From positions 31,306 through 95,305 of the forward strand of contig DASZPM010000016.1 in NCBI GenBank assembly GCA_035550215.1: a stretch of 64,000 nt of DNA, written 5' to 3'. The notes under the pieces were generated by a model, which worked only from the letters and a program-made list of their open reading frames with translations, was not told where the DNA came from and searched no databases. A program made the translations under genes and the position numbers. The stretch comes from JABDFW01 sp035550215. Its GTDB lineage: Bacteria; Bacteroidota; Bacteroidia; Chitinophagales; Chitinophagaceae. Each line of letters begins with the position of its first letter. The stretch's first letter is position 1. Shown here one piece after another: positions 34,795 to 44,707 of the stretch.

Positions 34795-36210
34795 GTGGAT
34801 TTATTACAGCGGTTTAAACAACATATTCAGAAAGAATTCCCTTTTCTCCATTCATCTAACTGCAGGCCGGTACTGGCAGTAAGCGGCGGTGTGGACAGTA
34901 CTGTATTAACTGACCTGTTTGCCAAAGCAGGTTACGATTTTATTATTGCGCATTGTAATTTTCAGTTGCGGGGTACAGAAAGTGATCGGGACGAGGTGTT
35001 TGTGAGACGGTTAGGACAAGTATATAATAAGCCGGTACTTGTAAAAAAGTTTGATACAAACCAATATGCGCAACGCTATAAGCTTTCGATACAGGAAACC
35101 GCGCGGAAATTACGCTATGGCTGGTTTAAGGAAGTATTGAAAAGTGAGAAAAGCTTAAAGCCGAACAAGGGCAATGGAGGCGAAACTAATGAACTAAATA
35201 CGGGTTATAGTCCGTCGCCACTAACTGCTTACCTGGTTACTGCCCATCACGCCAATGACAATATTGAGACCCTACTGATAAACTTATTTCGTGGTACCGG
35301 CATCAGCGGTTTACATGGAATACCACCCAGGCAAGGTGATATAATCCGCCCGCTGCTGTTTGCCAAAAGAGAGGAAATTATCGAGTATGCCACTATAAAT
35401 GGCCTTCATTGGGTAGAGGACTCTTCCAATGCTTCGGATAAATACACCCGCAACTTTATCCGGCACCAGTTAGTGCCTTTGGCAAAAGAAATATTTGCCG
35501 ATACGGAGACTAATCTTCTGCAGAACATAGAACGGTTTAAAGAGGCGGAGATGTTATATACCCAGGCGCTTGGCCTACACAAAAAAAAGCTATTGGAGCA
35601 AAAGGGAAACGAATGGCATATACCCATACTTAAACTGCAAAAAGCAACCCCTTTACACACTATAGTATGGGAGATTATTAAAGCCTTTAATTTTTCGGCG
35701 GCCCAAACAGAAGAGGTAATCAAATTAATGCCGGCTGAAAACGGAAGTTATATAATGTCCTCTACGCACCGCATTATTAACAACCGCGGATGGCTTATCA
35801 TAGCCCCGTTGCAAACCTCGGCGACCGGGCATATCCTGGTTGAAAAGGAAGACAGTAAAATAATATTTGAAGACGGTAAATTACTGGTGGAAACTATTCC
35901 TGCGGCTCAATCTAAAATAACTGCTGATTCTTCTGTAGCTATGGTGGATGCGTTGAATATACATTTTCCATTATTGCTGCGTAAATGGAAGCAGGGCGAT
36001 TATTTTTACCCGCTGGGTATGCAAAAGAAAAAAAAGCTAAGCCGCTTTTTTATTGACCAAAAACTCTCCCCCCTTGAGAAAGAAAAAGTATGGGTGCTGG
36101 AGATGAATAAAAAAATTATTTGGGTTGTGGGCCTGCGTATTGATGACAGGTTTAAAATAATGCCTGCTACGCAGCAGGTATTAAAACTTAGTGTTGTTAA
36201 AAATGTTTAG
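34795..36210 (+). CDS. tilS: tRNA(Ile)-lysidine synthetase
   Basis: 471 residues from a GTG at 34795; an in-frame TAA lies two codons upstream, so this is the only plausible start. The PP-loop A-V-S-G-G-V-D-S-T-V-L near residues 28-38 binds ATP, A-H-C-N-F-Q-L-R-G near 54-62 and T-A-H-H-A-N-D-N near 146-153 are TilS signatures, and the C-terminal domain carries K-W-K-Q-G-D-Y-F-Y-P-L-G-M near 400. TilS converts C34 of the tRNA(Ile) CAU anticodon to lysidine and is normally essential. Its 3' end overlaps the convergent rhomboid gene by 14 bases. Confidence 0.93.
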   Translation: MDLLQRFKQHIQKEFPFLHSSNCRPVLAVSGGVDSTVLTDLFAKAGYDFIIAHCNFQLRGTESDRDEVFVRRLGQVYNKPVLVKKFDTNQYAQRYKLSIQETARKLRYGWFKEVLKSEKSLKPNKGNGGETNELNTGYSPSPLTAYLVTAHHANDNIETLLINLFRGTGISGLHGIPPRQGDIIRPLLFAKREEIIEYATINGLHWVEDSSNASDKYTRNFIRHQLVPLAKEIFADTETNLLQNIERFKEAEMLYTQALGLHKKKLLEQKGNEWHIPILKLQKATPLHTIVWEIIKAFNFSAAQTEEVIKLMPAENGSYIMSSTHRIINNRGWLIIAPLQTSATGHILVEKEDSKIIFEDGKLLVETIPAAQSKITADSSVAMVDALNIHFPLLLRKWKQGDYFYPLGMQKKKKLSRFFIDQKLSPLEKEKVWVLEMNKKIIWVVGLRIDDRFKIMPATQQVLKLSVVKNV

Positions 36211-36850
36211 TAAAGTAAGCTGCCATTTGGCTGGTGAACCATGTAAAGGGGTTGATGTCAGAAAAAATAAAACCGGCGGCTATAAAAAAAACAATGCCAT
36301 ATACAGCGCCCCAAAAATGCGCAGAGTGGTTTATATTGTCGCGTTTGCGGCGATCCATAATTACACATCCCACAAGGTACAGCGGCCCGAAAATGAAGCC
36401 GGGAATGTAAATACCCGGTAAGATAATAAGTCCTATACCCATACCCGGGTCAATAAAAATACCGGCAAAAATCATTGCGGATACGGCGCCGGATGCGCCC
36501 AGCCCCCGGTAATTAAGGTTATTTCTATTTTTAAAGTAAGTGGGCAGCAAACATATAACCAACGCCGTAAAATACAGGATGACAAACAGCAGTTTGCCTT
36601 TCTCTTTAAAAAAATAAGCGAAGGCGTCCTCTACCACTTTGCCAAAAAGGAAAAAGGAGAACATATTAAAAGCAAGGTGCTGGTAATCTGCATGAATAAA
36701 CCCACTGGTAATAAAACGCCACCACTGGTTTTTCCGGCTCACCGCTGCCGTGTTAAAAATCAGGTCGTTCATCACCTGTATGTTTGAAAACGCTATAAGC
36801 GAAGTGACTACCGTGACGCCAATCAAAATATACGTAAGAGCTATTTCCAT
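36197..36850 (-). CDS. rhomboid-family intramembrane serine protease
   Basis: 217 residues with about six transmembrane helices. The N-terminal W-W-R-F-I-T-S-G-F-I-H-A-D near 43-55 and H-L-A-F-N-M near 58-63 are rhomboid signatures. Catalytic Ser120 lies in G-L-G-A-S-G-A-V and His178 in N-H-S-A-H-F-W-G. Both catalytic residues are present, so it should be active in the inner membrane. Substrates are unknown. Confidence 0.92.
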   Translation of the reverse strand: MEIALTYILIGVTVVTSLIAFSNIQVMNDLIFNTAAVSRKNQWWRFITSGFIHADYQHLAFNMFSFFLFGKVVEDAFAYFFKEKGKLLFVILYFTALVICLLPTYFKNRNNLNYRGLGASGAVSAMIFAGIFIDPGMGIGLIILPGIYIPGFIFGPLYLVGCVIMDRRKRDNINHSAHFWGAVYGIVFFIAAGFIFSDINPFTWFTSQMAAYFTKHF

Positions 36851-36938
36851 ATTATTAGTTACAGGCGGTAAAAATATAGTAATAAGCAGATTGGAGCGAA
36901 GAAAATAATCGTACTAAACATTTTAGTTACTTTGCAGT

Positions 36939-38234
36939 ATGAACGCACAATCGCCTTTAGCTGAAAGAATGCGCCCCAATACACTGGACGAGCTGGTAGG
37001 GCAACAGCACCTTACCGGCAAGGGAAGTATTTTACGCAGGGCTATTGAGCAGGGCAACATTCCTTCCATAATATTGTGGGGCCCGCCCGGTACCGGCAAA
37101 ACAACTATTGCCAATATTATTGCGCATACCCTGCGCATGCCGTTTTACCAGCTAAGCGCTATAAGCAGTGGCGTTAAGGATGTTCGCGAAGTAATAGAAA
37201 CCGCCAGGCAGCAGTCAAAAGCTATTTTGTTTATTGATGAAATTCACCGGTTTAACAAAGGCCAGCAGGATGCCTTGCTGGGCGCTGTGGAAAAGGGCAT
37301 TATCACCCTTATTGGCGCCACAACTGAAAACCCCTCATTTGAGGTAAATTCCGCTTTGCTTAGCCGCTGCCAGGTATATGTATTAAAACCGTTGAGTGAA
37401 GCTGATATGGTTTCCCTGCTGCATCACTCACTGGAGACTGATGATGTTTTAAAACAGTATAATGTTGAATTAAAAGAAACTGCTGCCCTCATCAATATTT
37501 CCGGCGGCGATGCACGGAAATTATTAAACCTGTTGGACCTGGTGGTGACGAGCAGCTTTAAAATGTCGGGTGTAGCGGGAGATTCAGATGGGGTGGCAAA
37601 CAAAATAACGGACGACCTTGTAATGGAGGTTGCGCAAAAACGTATTGCCATTTATGACAAGCAGGGTGAACAGCATTACGATATTATTTCAGCTTTTATA
37701 AAAAGCATGCGCGGCAGCGACCCCAATGCAGCCGTGTACTGGCTGGCACGTATGATAGAAGGAGGGGAAGACGTTAAATTTATTGCCCGGCGTATGCTTA
37801 TATTGGCGGCGGAAGATATTGGCAATGCCAACCCCAATGCCCTGCTGCTTGCCAATGCAACTTTTGATGCGGTGAACAAAATAGGGTACCCCGAGGCAAA
37901 CCTTATATTATCGCAATGCGCCATATACCTTGCAGCCAGCGCCAAAAGTAACAGCGCCACAACTGCTATAGGCAAAGCATTTGGCGCTGTAAAAGAACAT
38001 GGCGACCTGCCGGTGCCGCTTCATATACGCAATGCGCCCACACGGCTTATGAAAGACCTTGATTACGGCAAGGGATACCAATACAGCCACAGTTACGAAG
38101 GCAATTTCTCGGAGCAGGAATATTTGCCGGATGCAATCTCGGGCACACAGTTTTATGAACCCGGCAAAAACGCGAGGGAGGAAGAATTACGGAAGTTTTT
38201 GAAAGCGAGATGGAAAGAAAAGTATGGTTTTTGA
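36939..38234 (+). CDS. rarA: replication-associated recombination protein A
   Basis: 431 residues. The AAA+ module has the opening P-L-A-E-R-M-R-P-N-T-L-D-E-L-V-G-Q near residues 5-21, Walker A G-P-P-G-T-G-K-T-T near 47-55, Walker B L-F-I-D-E-I-H-R-F near 96-104 and sensor G-A-T-T-E-N-P-S. The C-terminal tetramerisation domain (P-E-A-N-L-I-L-S-Q-C near 300) and the conserved Y-Q-Y-S-H near 375 fit RarA/MgsA/WRNIP1. It acts at stalled replication forks. Confidence 0.94.
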   Translation: MNAQSPLAERMRPNTLDELVGQQHLTGKGSILRRAIEQGNIPSIILWGPPGTGKTTIANIIAHTLRMPFYQLSAISSGVKDVREVIETARQQSKAILFIDEIHRFNKGQQDALLGAVEKGIITLIGATTENPSFEVNSALLSRCQVYVLKPLSEADMVSLLHHSLETDDVLKQYNVELKETAALINISGGDARKLLNLLDLVVTSSFKMSGVAGDSDGVANKITDDLVMEVAQKRIAIYDKQGEQHYDIISAFIKSMRGSDPNAAVYWLARMIEGGEDVKFIARRMLILAAEDIGNANPNALLLANATFDAVNKIGYPEANLILSQCAIYLAASAKSNSATTAIGKAFGAVKEHGDLPVPLHIRNAPTRLMKDLDYGKGYQYSHSYEGNFSEQEYLPDAISGTQFYEPGKNAREEELRKFLKARWKEKYGF

Positions 38235-38268
38235 TGCGATGTGACAGGCTTTATTTATTTTAGTGCTT

Positions 38269-38709
38269 ATGGATGATTTTCAACTCGAAGAAATACCCGA
38301 AAGCAAACTATATAAAACGGGGAATATAACACTTGCTGCTTTTTTTGGTGGTGCAATTGTCGGAATTTATCTTTTAGCTGAAAATTTTAGAAAATTGGGC
38401 AGAGCACACGCAACATACTTCACCTGGATAGTGGGTATATTTTTGTTTATGTTAGTAAATATTTTGCGCCTGTATTTCTTTCGCCTTGCTGAAATCCCGG
38501 GTATTTTTTATTGGATATTAAACGCCCTTATTGTAACCTGGGCAGGTCGCCACTACCAGTTGGCGGCAATTAATGCTCATATTGATAAAGGCGGAGAGCT
38601 TTACCCGCCCGTAAGGGTTGTTATTGTTACGCTGATTGGTATGGGGATATGGATTTTTCTTGCACTGGTACTCTTCTTTGTGCAGGATACTATGGCAGGA
38701 CACTTCTAA
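38269..38709 (+). CDS. small membrane protein of unknown function
   Basis: 146 residues from the ATG at 38269; a GTG two codons upstream is an alternative. Three to four hydrophobic helices are seen (about residues 22-40, 52-72, 76-92 and 118-140). The N-terminal Q-L-E-E-I-P-E-S-K-L-Y is polar and cytoplasmic in a simple model. No family is recognised. It lies 34 bases after rarA and may be co-transcribed. Confidence 0.65.
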   Translation: MDDFQLEEIPESKLYKTGNITLAAFFGGAIVGIYLLAENFRKLGRAHATYFTWIVGIFLFMLVNILRLYFFRLAEIPGIFYWILNALIVTWAGRHYQLAAINAHIDKGGELYPPVRVVIVTLIGMGIWIFLALVLFFVQDTMAGHF

Positions 38710-38812
38710 TACTTGTTTGAATGATTTGAATAATTATTTTACTATTTCTTATCAGGCTGATTTCCTGTTAAATCATAATATTTCCGACCTTCCGCACTGA
38801 AAATTTTACTGC

Positions 38813-40381
38813 TTGAAAAAATCATCCTCTTTTGGCCTTAGTATTTTATCCGGCTTTTTATTGTGGGCGGCATGGCCCGTATCGCCGCTGACTTTCCTGG
38901 TTTTTGTTGCATTTGTTCCTTTATTGCAACTGGCTGATAAAGTTGAACACCGCAGATTTTTTTTCCTGCTTACATTTATTACTATCCTCACCTGGAATGC
39001 CTGTACCACCTGGTGGATATGGAACTCAACAGGGCCGGGGGCTGTGGCAGCTATTATCGCCAACAGCTTAATTATGTGCCTGCCCTGGTGGGGTTACAGG
39101 GTTTTTAAAAGAAAATTTGGAAGAAGGATAGGCTATGCTTCATTGGTTATATTCTGGATGACGTTTGAATATATTCACCTTAACTGGCAGCTAAGCTGGC
39201 CCTGGCTTACATTAGGAAATGTTTTTGCATCAAACCCTTACTGGGTACAATGGTATGAATTTACCGGTACAAGCGGGGGAACCCTGTGGGTATTGCTGGC
39301 GAATATTTTACTATTTGAAGTTTGGAGGGAAGGAAAGAGCAGGCGGTTTAAACCGGCTGTATTAATATACCCGCTTGCCGTAATTATTTTACCGTTGCTG
39401 CTTTCATTCTTAATGATACCTGCCCGCACACCGGACAGCAAAAATGCCAACGTGGTAATTGTTCAACCCAATATTGACCCGTACGGCAAATTTGCGGCAG
39501 GTGAAGCCGGGCCGCAGGTACAGTTGCTGCTCTCATTGACCCAGACGGCTATTGACTCCAACACGCGGCTTGTTGTATGGCCGGAAACCGCCCTGACAAG
39601 GCCCTGGTCTTTTGAAGGGCAAATAAGACAGTACCCTGAATATCAGCAAATATTCATGTTCGCGCAACAGCACCCTAACACAACATTTGAAACGGGTATA
39701 GAAATTTTAAAAAACTACGGGCCAGAAAAAGCGACCCGCACTGCGGTAAATATCAGGGGGGCATATATTGACGATTTTAACGCTGCCGTTGCCATTAAAG
39801 CCGGTGCGCAAGATGAATATTATCATAAGAGCAGGCTGGTACCAGGTGTGGAAACACTGCCTTCATTCCTGGACTGGATGGCTCCCGTTTTTGAACAATT
39901 TGGCGGCACTACAGGCGGTTATGGCAAACAGGATTCATCTTCGGTACTTCAGCAAGCCGGCCAGCCATATATTACTGCGCCTATTATATGTTATGAAAGC
40001 ATTTATGGGGAATATGTTGGAACCTATGTACAAAAAGGCGCCAACCTGTTAACCATTATCACCAACGATGGCTGGTGGGGCAATACGCCGGGGCATAAGC
40101 AACATTTGGCTTATGCGCGGTTAAGGGCCATTGAAACAAGAAAATGGGTGGCCAGGAGCGCCAATACAGGTATAAGCGCGGTAATTGATAACAGGGGCGA
40201 TTTTATTACCAGCCAGCCGTGGGACAAAGAAGCGGTAATAAAATATAATATACCAGTTTCAGCAACAGAAACGTTTTATGTAAAACACGGCGACATTATT
40301 TCAAAAGCGGTGCTTGCGTTGGGTTGTTTGTTTTTTGGCTGGAACATTATAGTAATAATCAGGAAAAAGCTGGCACGGTAG
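38813..40381 (+). CDS. lnt: apolipoprotein N-acyltransferase
   Basis: 522 residues from a TTG at 38813; no ATG fits the start of helix one. The N-terminal half has six to seven transmembrane helices, and the C-terminal nitrilase-like domain holds the catalytic Glu in V-V-W-P-E-T-A near residues 258-264 and nucleophile Cys393 in A-P-I-I-C-Y-E-S. Lnt adds the third acyl chain to lipoproteins in the inner membrane. The final helix anchors the C-terminus. It lies four bases before an alpha/beta hydrolase gene. Confidence 0.93.
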   Translation: MKKSSSFGLSILSGFLLWAAWPVSPLTFLVFVAFVPLLQLADKVEHRRFFFLLTFITILTWNACTTWWIWNSTGPGAVAAIIANSLIMCLPWWGYRVFKRKFGRRIGYASLVIFWMTFEYIHLNWQLSWPWLTLGNVFASNPYWVQWYEFTGTSGGTLWVLLANILLFEVWREGKSRRFKPAVLIYPLAVIILPLLLSFLMIPARTPDSKNANVVIVQPNIDPYGKFAAGEAGPQVQLLLSLTQTAIDSNTRLVVWPETALTRPWSFEGQIRQYPEYQQIFMFAQQHPNTTFETGIEILKNYGPEKATRTAVNIRGAYIDDFNAAVAIKAGAQDEYYHKSRLVPGVETLPSFLDWMAPVFEQFGGTTGGYGKQDSSSVLQQAGQPYITAPIICYESIYGEYVGTYVQKGANLLTIITNDGWWGNTPGHKQHLAYARLRAIETRKWVARSANTGISAVIDNRGDFITSQPWDKEAVIKYNIPVSATETFYVKHGDIISKAVLALGCLFFGWNIIVIIRKKLAR

Positions 40382-40385
40382 AAAA

Positions 40386-41183
40386 ATGCAGAAAAAATTT
40401 GACTATAAGGGCAGTGACGTGTATTACAATATAGCCGGTAACGGTACGCCGGTTATGCTTTTGCATGGCTTTGCCGAAGACAGTGATGTGTGGCGTTATC
40501 AAATTGCCTTTTTACAGCAACACTGCCTGCTTATTGTGCCTGACCTCCCGGGTAGCGGTAAATCAGCCTATGCACCGGCTTTACAAAGTATAGCTGATTT
40601 TGCAGATTGCCTGCTTGCCCTTTTACAGGAAGAAAGGATTGAAAAATGTATAATGCTTGGGCATAGCATGGGCGGGTACATAACCCTGGCCTTTGCCGAA
40701 AAATATGTCGAATACCTTTCTGGCTTCGGGTTTATAAATTCTACCGCTTTTGCCGACAGTGATGAAAAAAAACAAAATCGCCTGAAAGGCATAAGGGTGA
40801 TAGAGGAATACGGCGGTTACGCTTTTATAAAGAATACTACGCCAAATCTTTTTTCGGTCGTGTATAAACAACTTTTTGCCGATAATATAACCGCTTTGAT
40901 AGAAAAGGGCGCTAATTTTAAAAAGGAGGCTTTGCAACAATATTATTATGCAATGATGGAACGGCCGGACAGGTCAGGTGTATTGCAGCATAGCCGGTTA
41001 CCTGTTTTGTTTGTGGCCGGGGAGGAGGATGTTGCAGCGCCGTTAAATGATGTTTTAAAGCAGGTACATCTGCCTGAAACATCATATATTCACATTTTGC
41101 AAAATACCGGCCACATGGGTATGTGGGAGGCAACCGAAGCTGTAAATACATACGTTTTGCAATTTATTGAGGGCATTGAGTGA
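40386..41183 (+). CDS. alpha/beta hydrolase
   Basis: 265 residues. The oxyanion region H-G-F-A-E near residue 28, nucleophile Ser94 in L-G-H-S-M-G-G-Y, the Asp of G-E-E-D near 220 and the catalytic His in G-H-M-G-M-W near 245 form a complete triad. No signal peptide is present, so it is cytoplasmic. The substrate is unknown. Its TGA overlaps the ATG of the next gene by one base (TGATG). Confidence 0.9.
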   Translation: MQKKFDYKGSDVYYNIAGNGTPVMLLHGFAEDSDVWRYQIAFLQQHCLLIVPDLPGSGKSAYAPALQSIADFADCLLALLQEERIEKCIMLGHSMGGYITLAFAEKYVEYLSGFGFINSTAFADSDEKKQNRLKGIRVIEEYGGYAFIKNTTPNLFSVVYKQLFADNITALIEKGANFKKEALQQYYYAMMERPDRSGVLQHSRLPVLFVAGEEDVAAPLNDVLKQVHLPETSYIHILQNTGHMGMWEATEAVNTYVLQFIEGIE

Positions 41184-43864
41184 TGAAAAAAAATATTGCA
41201 CTTGTAATACTGCTTTTTTTATACATACCATCCTTTGCATTACACATAGCTGGCGGGGAATTGTTTTACAGGTACGTTGGCCCCGGCACAGCGGCCAACA
41301 GCGACCGGTATTCAATAACGTTACGGCTGTTCAGGGAGTGTAACCCCGTAACTCCACCAGGGCAATCCGCTGCGCCAATGCCGTCAGAAGTGGAAATCGG
41401 CGTTTTCAGCAACAGCGGAACATCAGGCACCCTTTACAAAGATATTATTGTACAGCGGTCGGAGAAAGATGTTGTAAGCTTGCAGGCCCCATTAACTTGT
41501 ATTGTAAATCCCCCGAGTATTTGTTACGAGATAGGGTACTTTAATTTTACAATGGACCTGCCTAAGTCAGCAGACGGTTATACTGTTGCCTACCAAACCT
41601 GTTGCCGCTCCTTTATTATTCTCAACGTCCAGTTTTTTAATATTCCCGGTCAGCCCACTTCTGGTGAAGGCGCAACTTATGCATGCGTAATACCGGGCAC
41701 AAATATTTTGGGTAATAACGAAACTAATTCAAGCGCTGTTTTTGATGTAAAGGATACTGTGCTTGTTTGCCAGCAAAAGAAAATAAGGCTCGATTTCAGT
41801 GCTACCGACCCGGACAGTGAAAATCCTGCTTACGGTGATTCTCTTTCTTATTCCTTTTGCGATGCTTATAACAGGGGTGTTGCAACCAGTTCCGGCAACG
41901 TACTGCCATCTGCTCCTCCGTATCAAAGTGTTTCTTATGCCGGAGGCTATGCCGGGGAATTTCCTATGGGAACAGATGTTGCCATTGACCCTAAAACAGG
42001 CATTATTACAGGAACTATCGGGGCTGCGGGGGGGTATGTTGTAAACGTATGTGTAGCTGAATGGCGGCACGGCAAAGTAATTGGTGTTCACCGTAAAGAC
42101 TTTTTATTGCGTGTTACCTCCTGTGATTTTGCCGCCGCAGACCTTGACCCTGTATATTTGAACTGTGACTCACTTAGCTTCAACTTTCAAAACAATTCAA
42201 CTTCTTCTGCCATCAAATCATATTTCTGGGATTTTGGAGATAAAAACAACAGTGCTGATACTTCTTTGAATCCTACGCCTAACTATACTTACCCGGACAC
42301 AGGGGCATATACTATAAAGCTTATTGTGAATAAGGGGCAGCAATGCAGTGATTCCGCCACTGCATTGGTAGAAACTTACCCGGGCTTTGCAGCCAATTTT
42401 GGCGTACAGGGCAGTTGCCTGCAGACCCCCTATCAATTTATTGACTCAACGGTTAGCCGGTATGGTACTGTAAATAGCTGGTTGTGGGCTTTTGGGGATG
42501 GCAGCACTACATCTGACACAGCAGACCCATTACATAGTTATACATCGTCGGGAATAAAAAATGTATCTCTTACGGCCGGCGATACAAAAGGATGTAAAAA
42601 AACTGTTGTTAAGCCGGTTGAAATACGGGACAGGCCGCTGATTAACCTGCCGTTCAGGGATACTCTTGTCTGCAACTCAGATACTTTGCAGCTTTCTGCC
42701 AGTACAACTGTGCAGGGAACTTATACCTGGACACCCGATGTTAATATAATAAATGCCAACACCGCTCAACCCATGGTATTCCCAACTGATACGGCTAAGT
42801 ATATTGTTTCTTTTAATGATGGCAAAGGCTGTTTTAACAGTGATTCGGTAACGGTAAATGTTGTGGACAGTGCCTTTGTGTATCTTGGTAACGACACTAC
42901 CATTTGCCTTGGAGACACTGTGCAGTTAGCGCCCAGTACCAATGCATTGTATTTTTCCTGGTCACCCGCGGCTGCATTAAGTAATTCCTCTGCAGAAAGT
43001 CCCTATACTGCCCCTGTTACAAGTACCAATTATGTGGTGGTTGCCAAAATAAGCAAGCATTGTATAGCAAGTGATGATATTGTGATTAATGAAATTCCCT
43101 ACCCGCAGGCCAACGCAGGGCCTGATGTAAGTGTTTGCTATGGTAAAACGGTGCAGCTATCCGCCTCAATCAGGGGAAGTTCTTTTGCATGGACGCCATC
43201 AAATTCGCTGTATAAAGCAAATACCCTGGCGCCCTACGCAGGCCCACAAACAACAACAACTTACCTGCTCACGGTGTATGACACATTAAATAAACCCAAT
43301 TGCCCAAAACCGGCATTAAGTTATGTAACTGTAAAAGTAATTCCACCTGTGCAGGCGTATGCGGGGCATGACACAAGTATAGTTGTAGGCCAACCGCTGC
43401 AACTTAATGCAACAGGGGGTAGCTCTTATACCTGGCAACCGGTAACCGGGTTAGATAATCCTGATATTGCCAATCCCATTTCGCTGCCGCCTGCAGGTAT
43501 AACTTCTATAACATATACAGTAAAAGTGGCAGATTCAAACAACTGTGCAGCATATGCTAATGTAACCGTAAATATTTACCAAACCCAGCCGGAGATTTTT
43601 GTGCCTACAGCCTTTTCTCCAAACGGCGACGGGCATAATGACATATTAAGGCCAATTGTTGCCGGGCTTAAGGAATTTGATTATTTCAAAATATATAATC
43701 GTTGGGGCAACCTGGTATTTAGCAGCAGCAACTCATCGGATGGGTGGGATGGCACTTACGGTGGCGCTAAACAACAAAGCGGCACTTATGTTTTTGTAGC
43801 CAGGGGTATTGATTACATGGGGCACCAGGTTAGCAGGAAGGGAACTGTAGTGCTTATACGGTAA
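41183..43864 (+). CDS. large surface protein with PKD domains and gliding-type C-terminal sorting domain
   Basis: 893 residues from the ATG at 41183 (preceded by an in-frame GTG). A signal peptide ends near I-P-S-F-A-L-H. The N-terminal ~320 residues are beta-rich with several Cys. Two PKD domains follow near 335-480 (W-D-F-G-D-K-N-N, W-A-F-G-D-G-S-T), then three Ig-like units, each opening Y-A/L-G-x-D-T-x-I or similar (about 555-790). The C-terminal CHU_C/gliding-motility domain begins F-V-P-T-A-F-S-P-N-G-D-G near 810 and includes I-Y-N-R-W-G-N-L-V-F. It should be secreted by the type IX system and displayed on the surface. Confidence 0.9.
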   Translation: MKKNIALVILLFLYIPSFALHIAGGELFYRYVGPGTAANSDRYSITLRLFRECNPVTPPGQSAAPMPSEVEIGVFSNSGTSGTLYKDIIVQRSEKDVVSLQAPLTCIVNPPSICYEIGYFNFTMDLPKSADGYTVAYQTCCRSFIILNVQFFNIPGQPTSGEGATYACVIPGTNILGNNETNSSAVFDVKDTVLVCQQKKIRLDFSATDPDSENPAYGDSLSYSFCDAYNRGVATSSGNVLPSAPPYQSVSYAGGYAGEFPMGTDVAIDPKTGIITGTIGAAGGYVVNVCVAEWRHGKVIGVHRKDFLLRVTSCDFAAADLDPVYLNCDSLSFNFQNNSTSSAIKSYFWDFGDKNNSADTSLNPTPNYTYPDTGAYTIKLIVNKGQQCSDSATALVETYPGFAANFGVQGSCLQTPYQFIDSTVSRYGTVNSWLWAFGDGSTTSDTADPLHSYTSSGIKNVSLTAGDTKGCKKTVVKPVEIRDRPLINLPFRDTLVCNSDTLQLSASTTVQGTYTWTPDVNIINANTAQPMVFPTDTAKYIVSFNDGKGCFNSDSVTVNVVDSAFVYLGNDTTICLGDTVQLAPSTNALYFSWSPAAALSNSSAESPYTAPVTSTNYVVVAKISKHCIASDDIVINEIPYPQANAGPDVSVCYGKTVQLSASIRGSSFAWTPSNSLYKANTLAPYAGPQTTTTYLLTVYDTLNKPNCPKPALSYVTVKVIPPVQAYAGHDTSIVVGQPLQLNATGGSSYTWQPVTGLDNPDIANPISLPPAGITSITYTVKVADSNNCAAYANVTVNIYQTQPEIFVPTAFSPNGDGHNDILRPIVAGLKEFDYFKIYNRWGNLVFSSSNSSDGWDGTYGGAKQQSGTYVFVARGIDYMGHQVSRKGTVVLIR

Positions 43865-43948
43865 CCTGCATTTTGTTACGGGTTATTCCTAACGGGCTTT
43901 TCGATATAAATCTTTTATAGCCTGTTGCGTATTAACTATTTTAGCATT

Positions 43949-44707
43949 ATGAATAATATTATACTTATAACAGGCGCAACTGCCGGGTTTGGTAAAGCCA
44001 TTGCCGAAAAATTTGCTTCTCAAGGTTGGAATTGTATAATTACCGGGAGAAGAAAGGAGCGGCTTGAAGAGTTGGCTGGCAGGTTAACTTCGCAATACAA
44101 TGTAAAAGTATTGCCGCTGTATTTTGACGTGCAGGTGAAAGAAGAAGTTTTTGAACAAATAGAGAATATACCGGGAGAGTGGAAAAATATTGATGTACTG
44201 GTAAATAACGCGGGCCTCGCAGCGGGGAGGGATAGCTTTGAAAATGCTTTGCTGGAAGACTGGGAGCAAATGATTGACACCAACATTAAAGGGCTGCTGT
44301 ATATGTCAAAAGCCGTATTGCCTTATTTTATCAGTAAACAAAAAGGGCATATTATAAATATAGGCTCAACAGCCGGAAAGGAAGTGTACACCAATGGAAA
44401 TGTGTACTGTGCCACAAAATTTTCAGTGGATGCAATAAGCAAGGCCCAGCGAATTGATTTACTCCCCCATAAAATAAAAGTGACAGCCATACATCCTGGA
44501 GCTGCTGAAACTGAATTTTCGCTTGTACGGTTTAAAGGTGACGAGAAAAAAGCAAAAGCGGTGTACGACGGGTTTGAACCATTACATGCAGAAGATATTG
44601 CGGCCACCGTTTATTATTGCGCTACCTTGCCGCAGCATGTGTGTATTAACGACCTAGTAATTACCTGTACAGCCCAGGCAAATTCATACTATACTTACCG
44701 GGATTAA
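43949..44707 (+). CDS. short-chain dehydrogenase/reductase
   Basis: 252 residues from the ATG at 43949; a TTG eight codons upstream is unlikely. The NAD(P)-binding T-G-A-T-A-G-F-G motif is near residues 8-15, N-N-A-G-L-A near 84-89, catalytic Ser near I-N-I-G-S-T-A-G (138-145), and the Y-C-A-T-K motif near 153-157. The arrangement resembles the YdfG/3-hydroxy acid dehydrogenase subgroup, with an Arg pair after the first strand favouring NADPH. Its stop overlaps the convergent cyclase gene by four bases. Confidence 0.92.
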   Translation: MNNIILITGATAGFGKAIAEKFASQGWNCIITGRRKERLEELAGRLTSQYNVKVLPLYFDVQVKEEVFEQIENIPGEWKNIDVLVNNAGLAAGRDSFENALLEDWEQMIDTNIKGLLYMSKAVLPYFISKQKGHIINIGSTAGKEVYTNGNVYCATKFSVDAISKAQRIDLLPHKIKVTAIHPGAAETEFSLVRFKGDEKKAKAVYDGFEPLHAEDIAATVYYCATLPQHVCINDLVITCTAQANSYYTYRD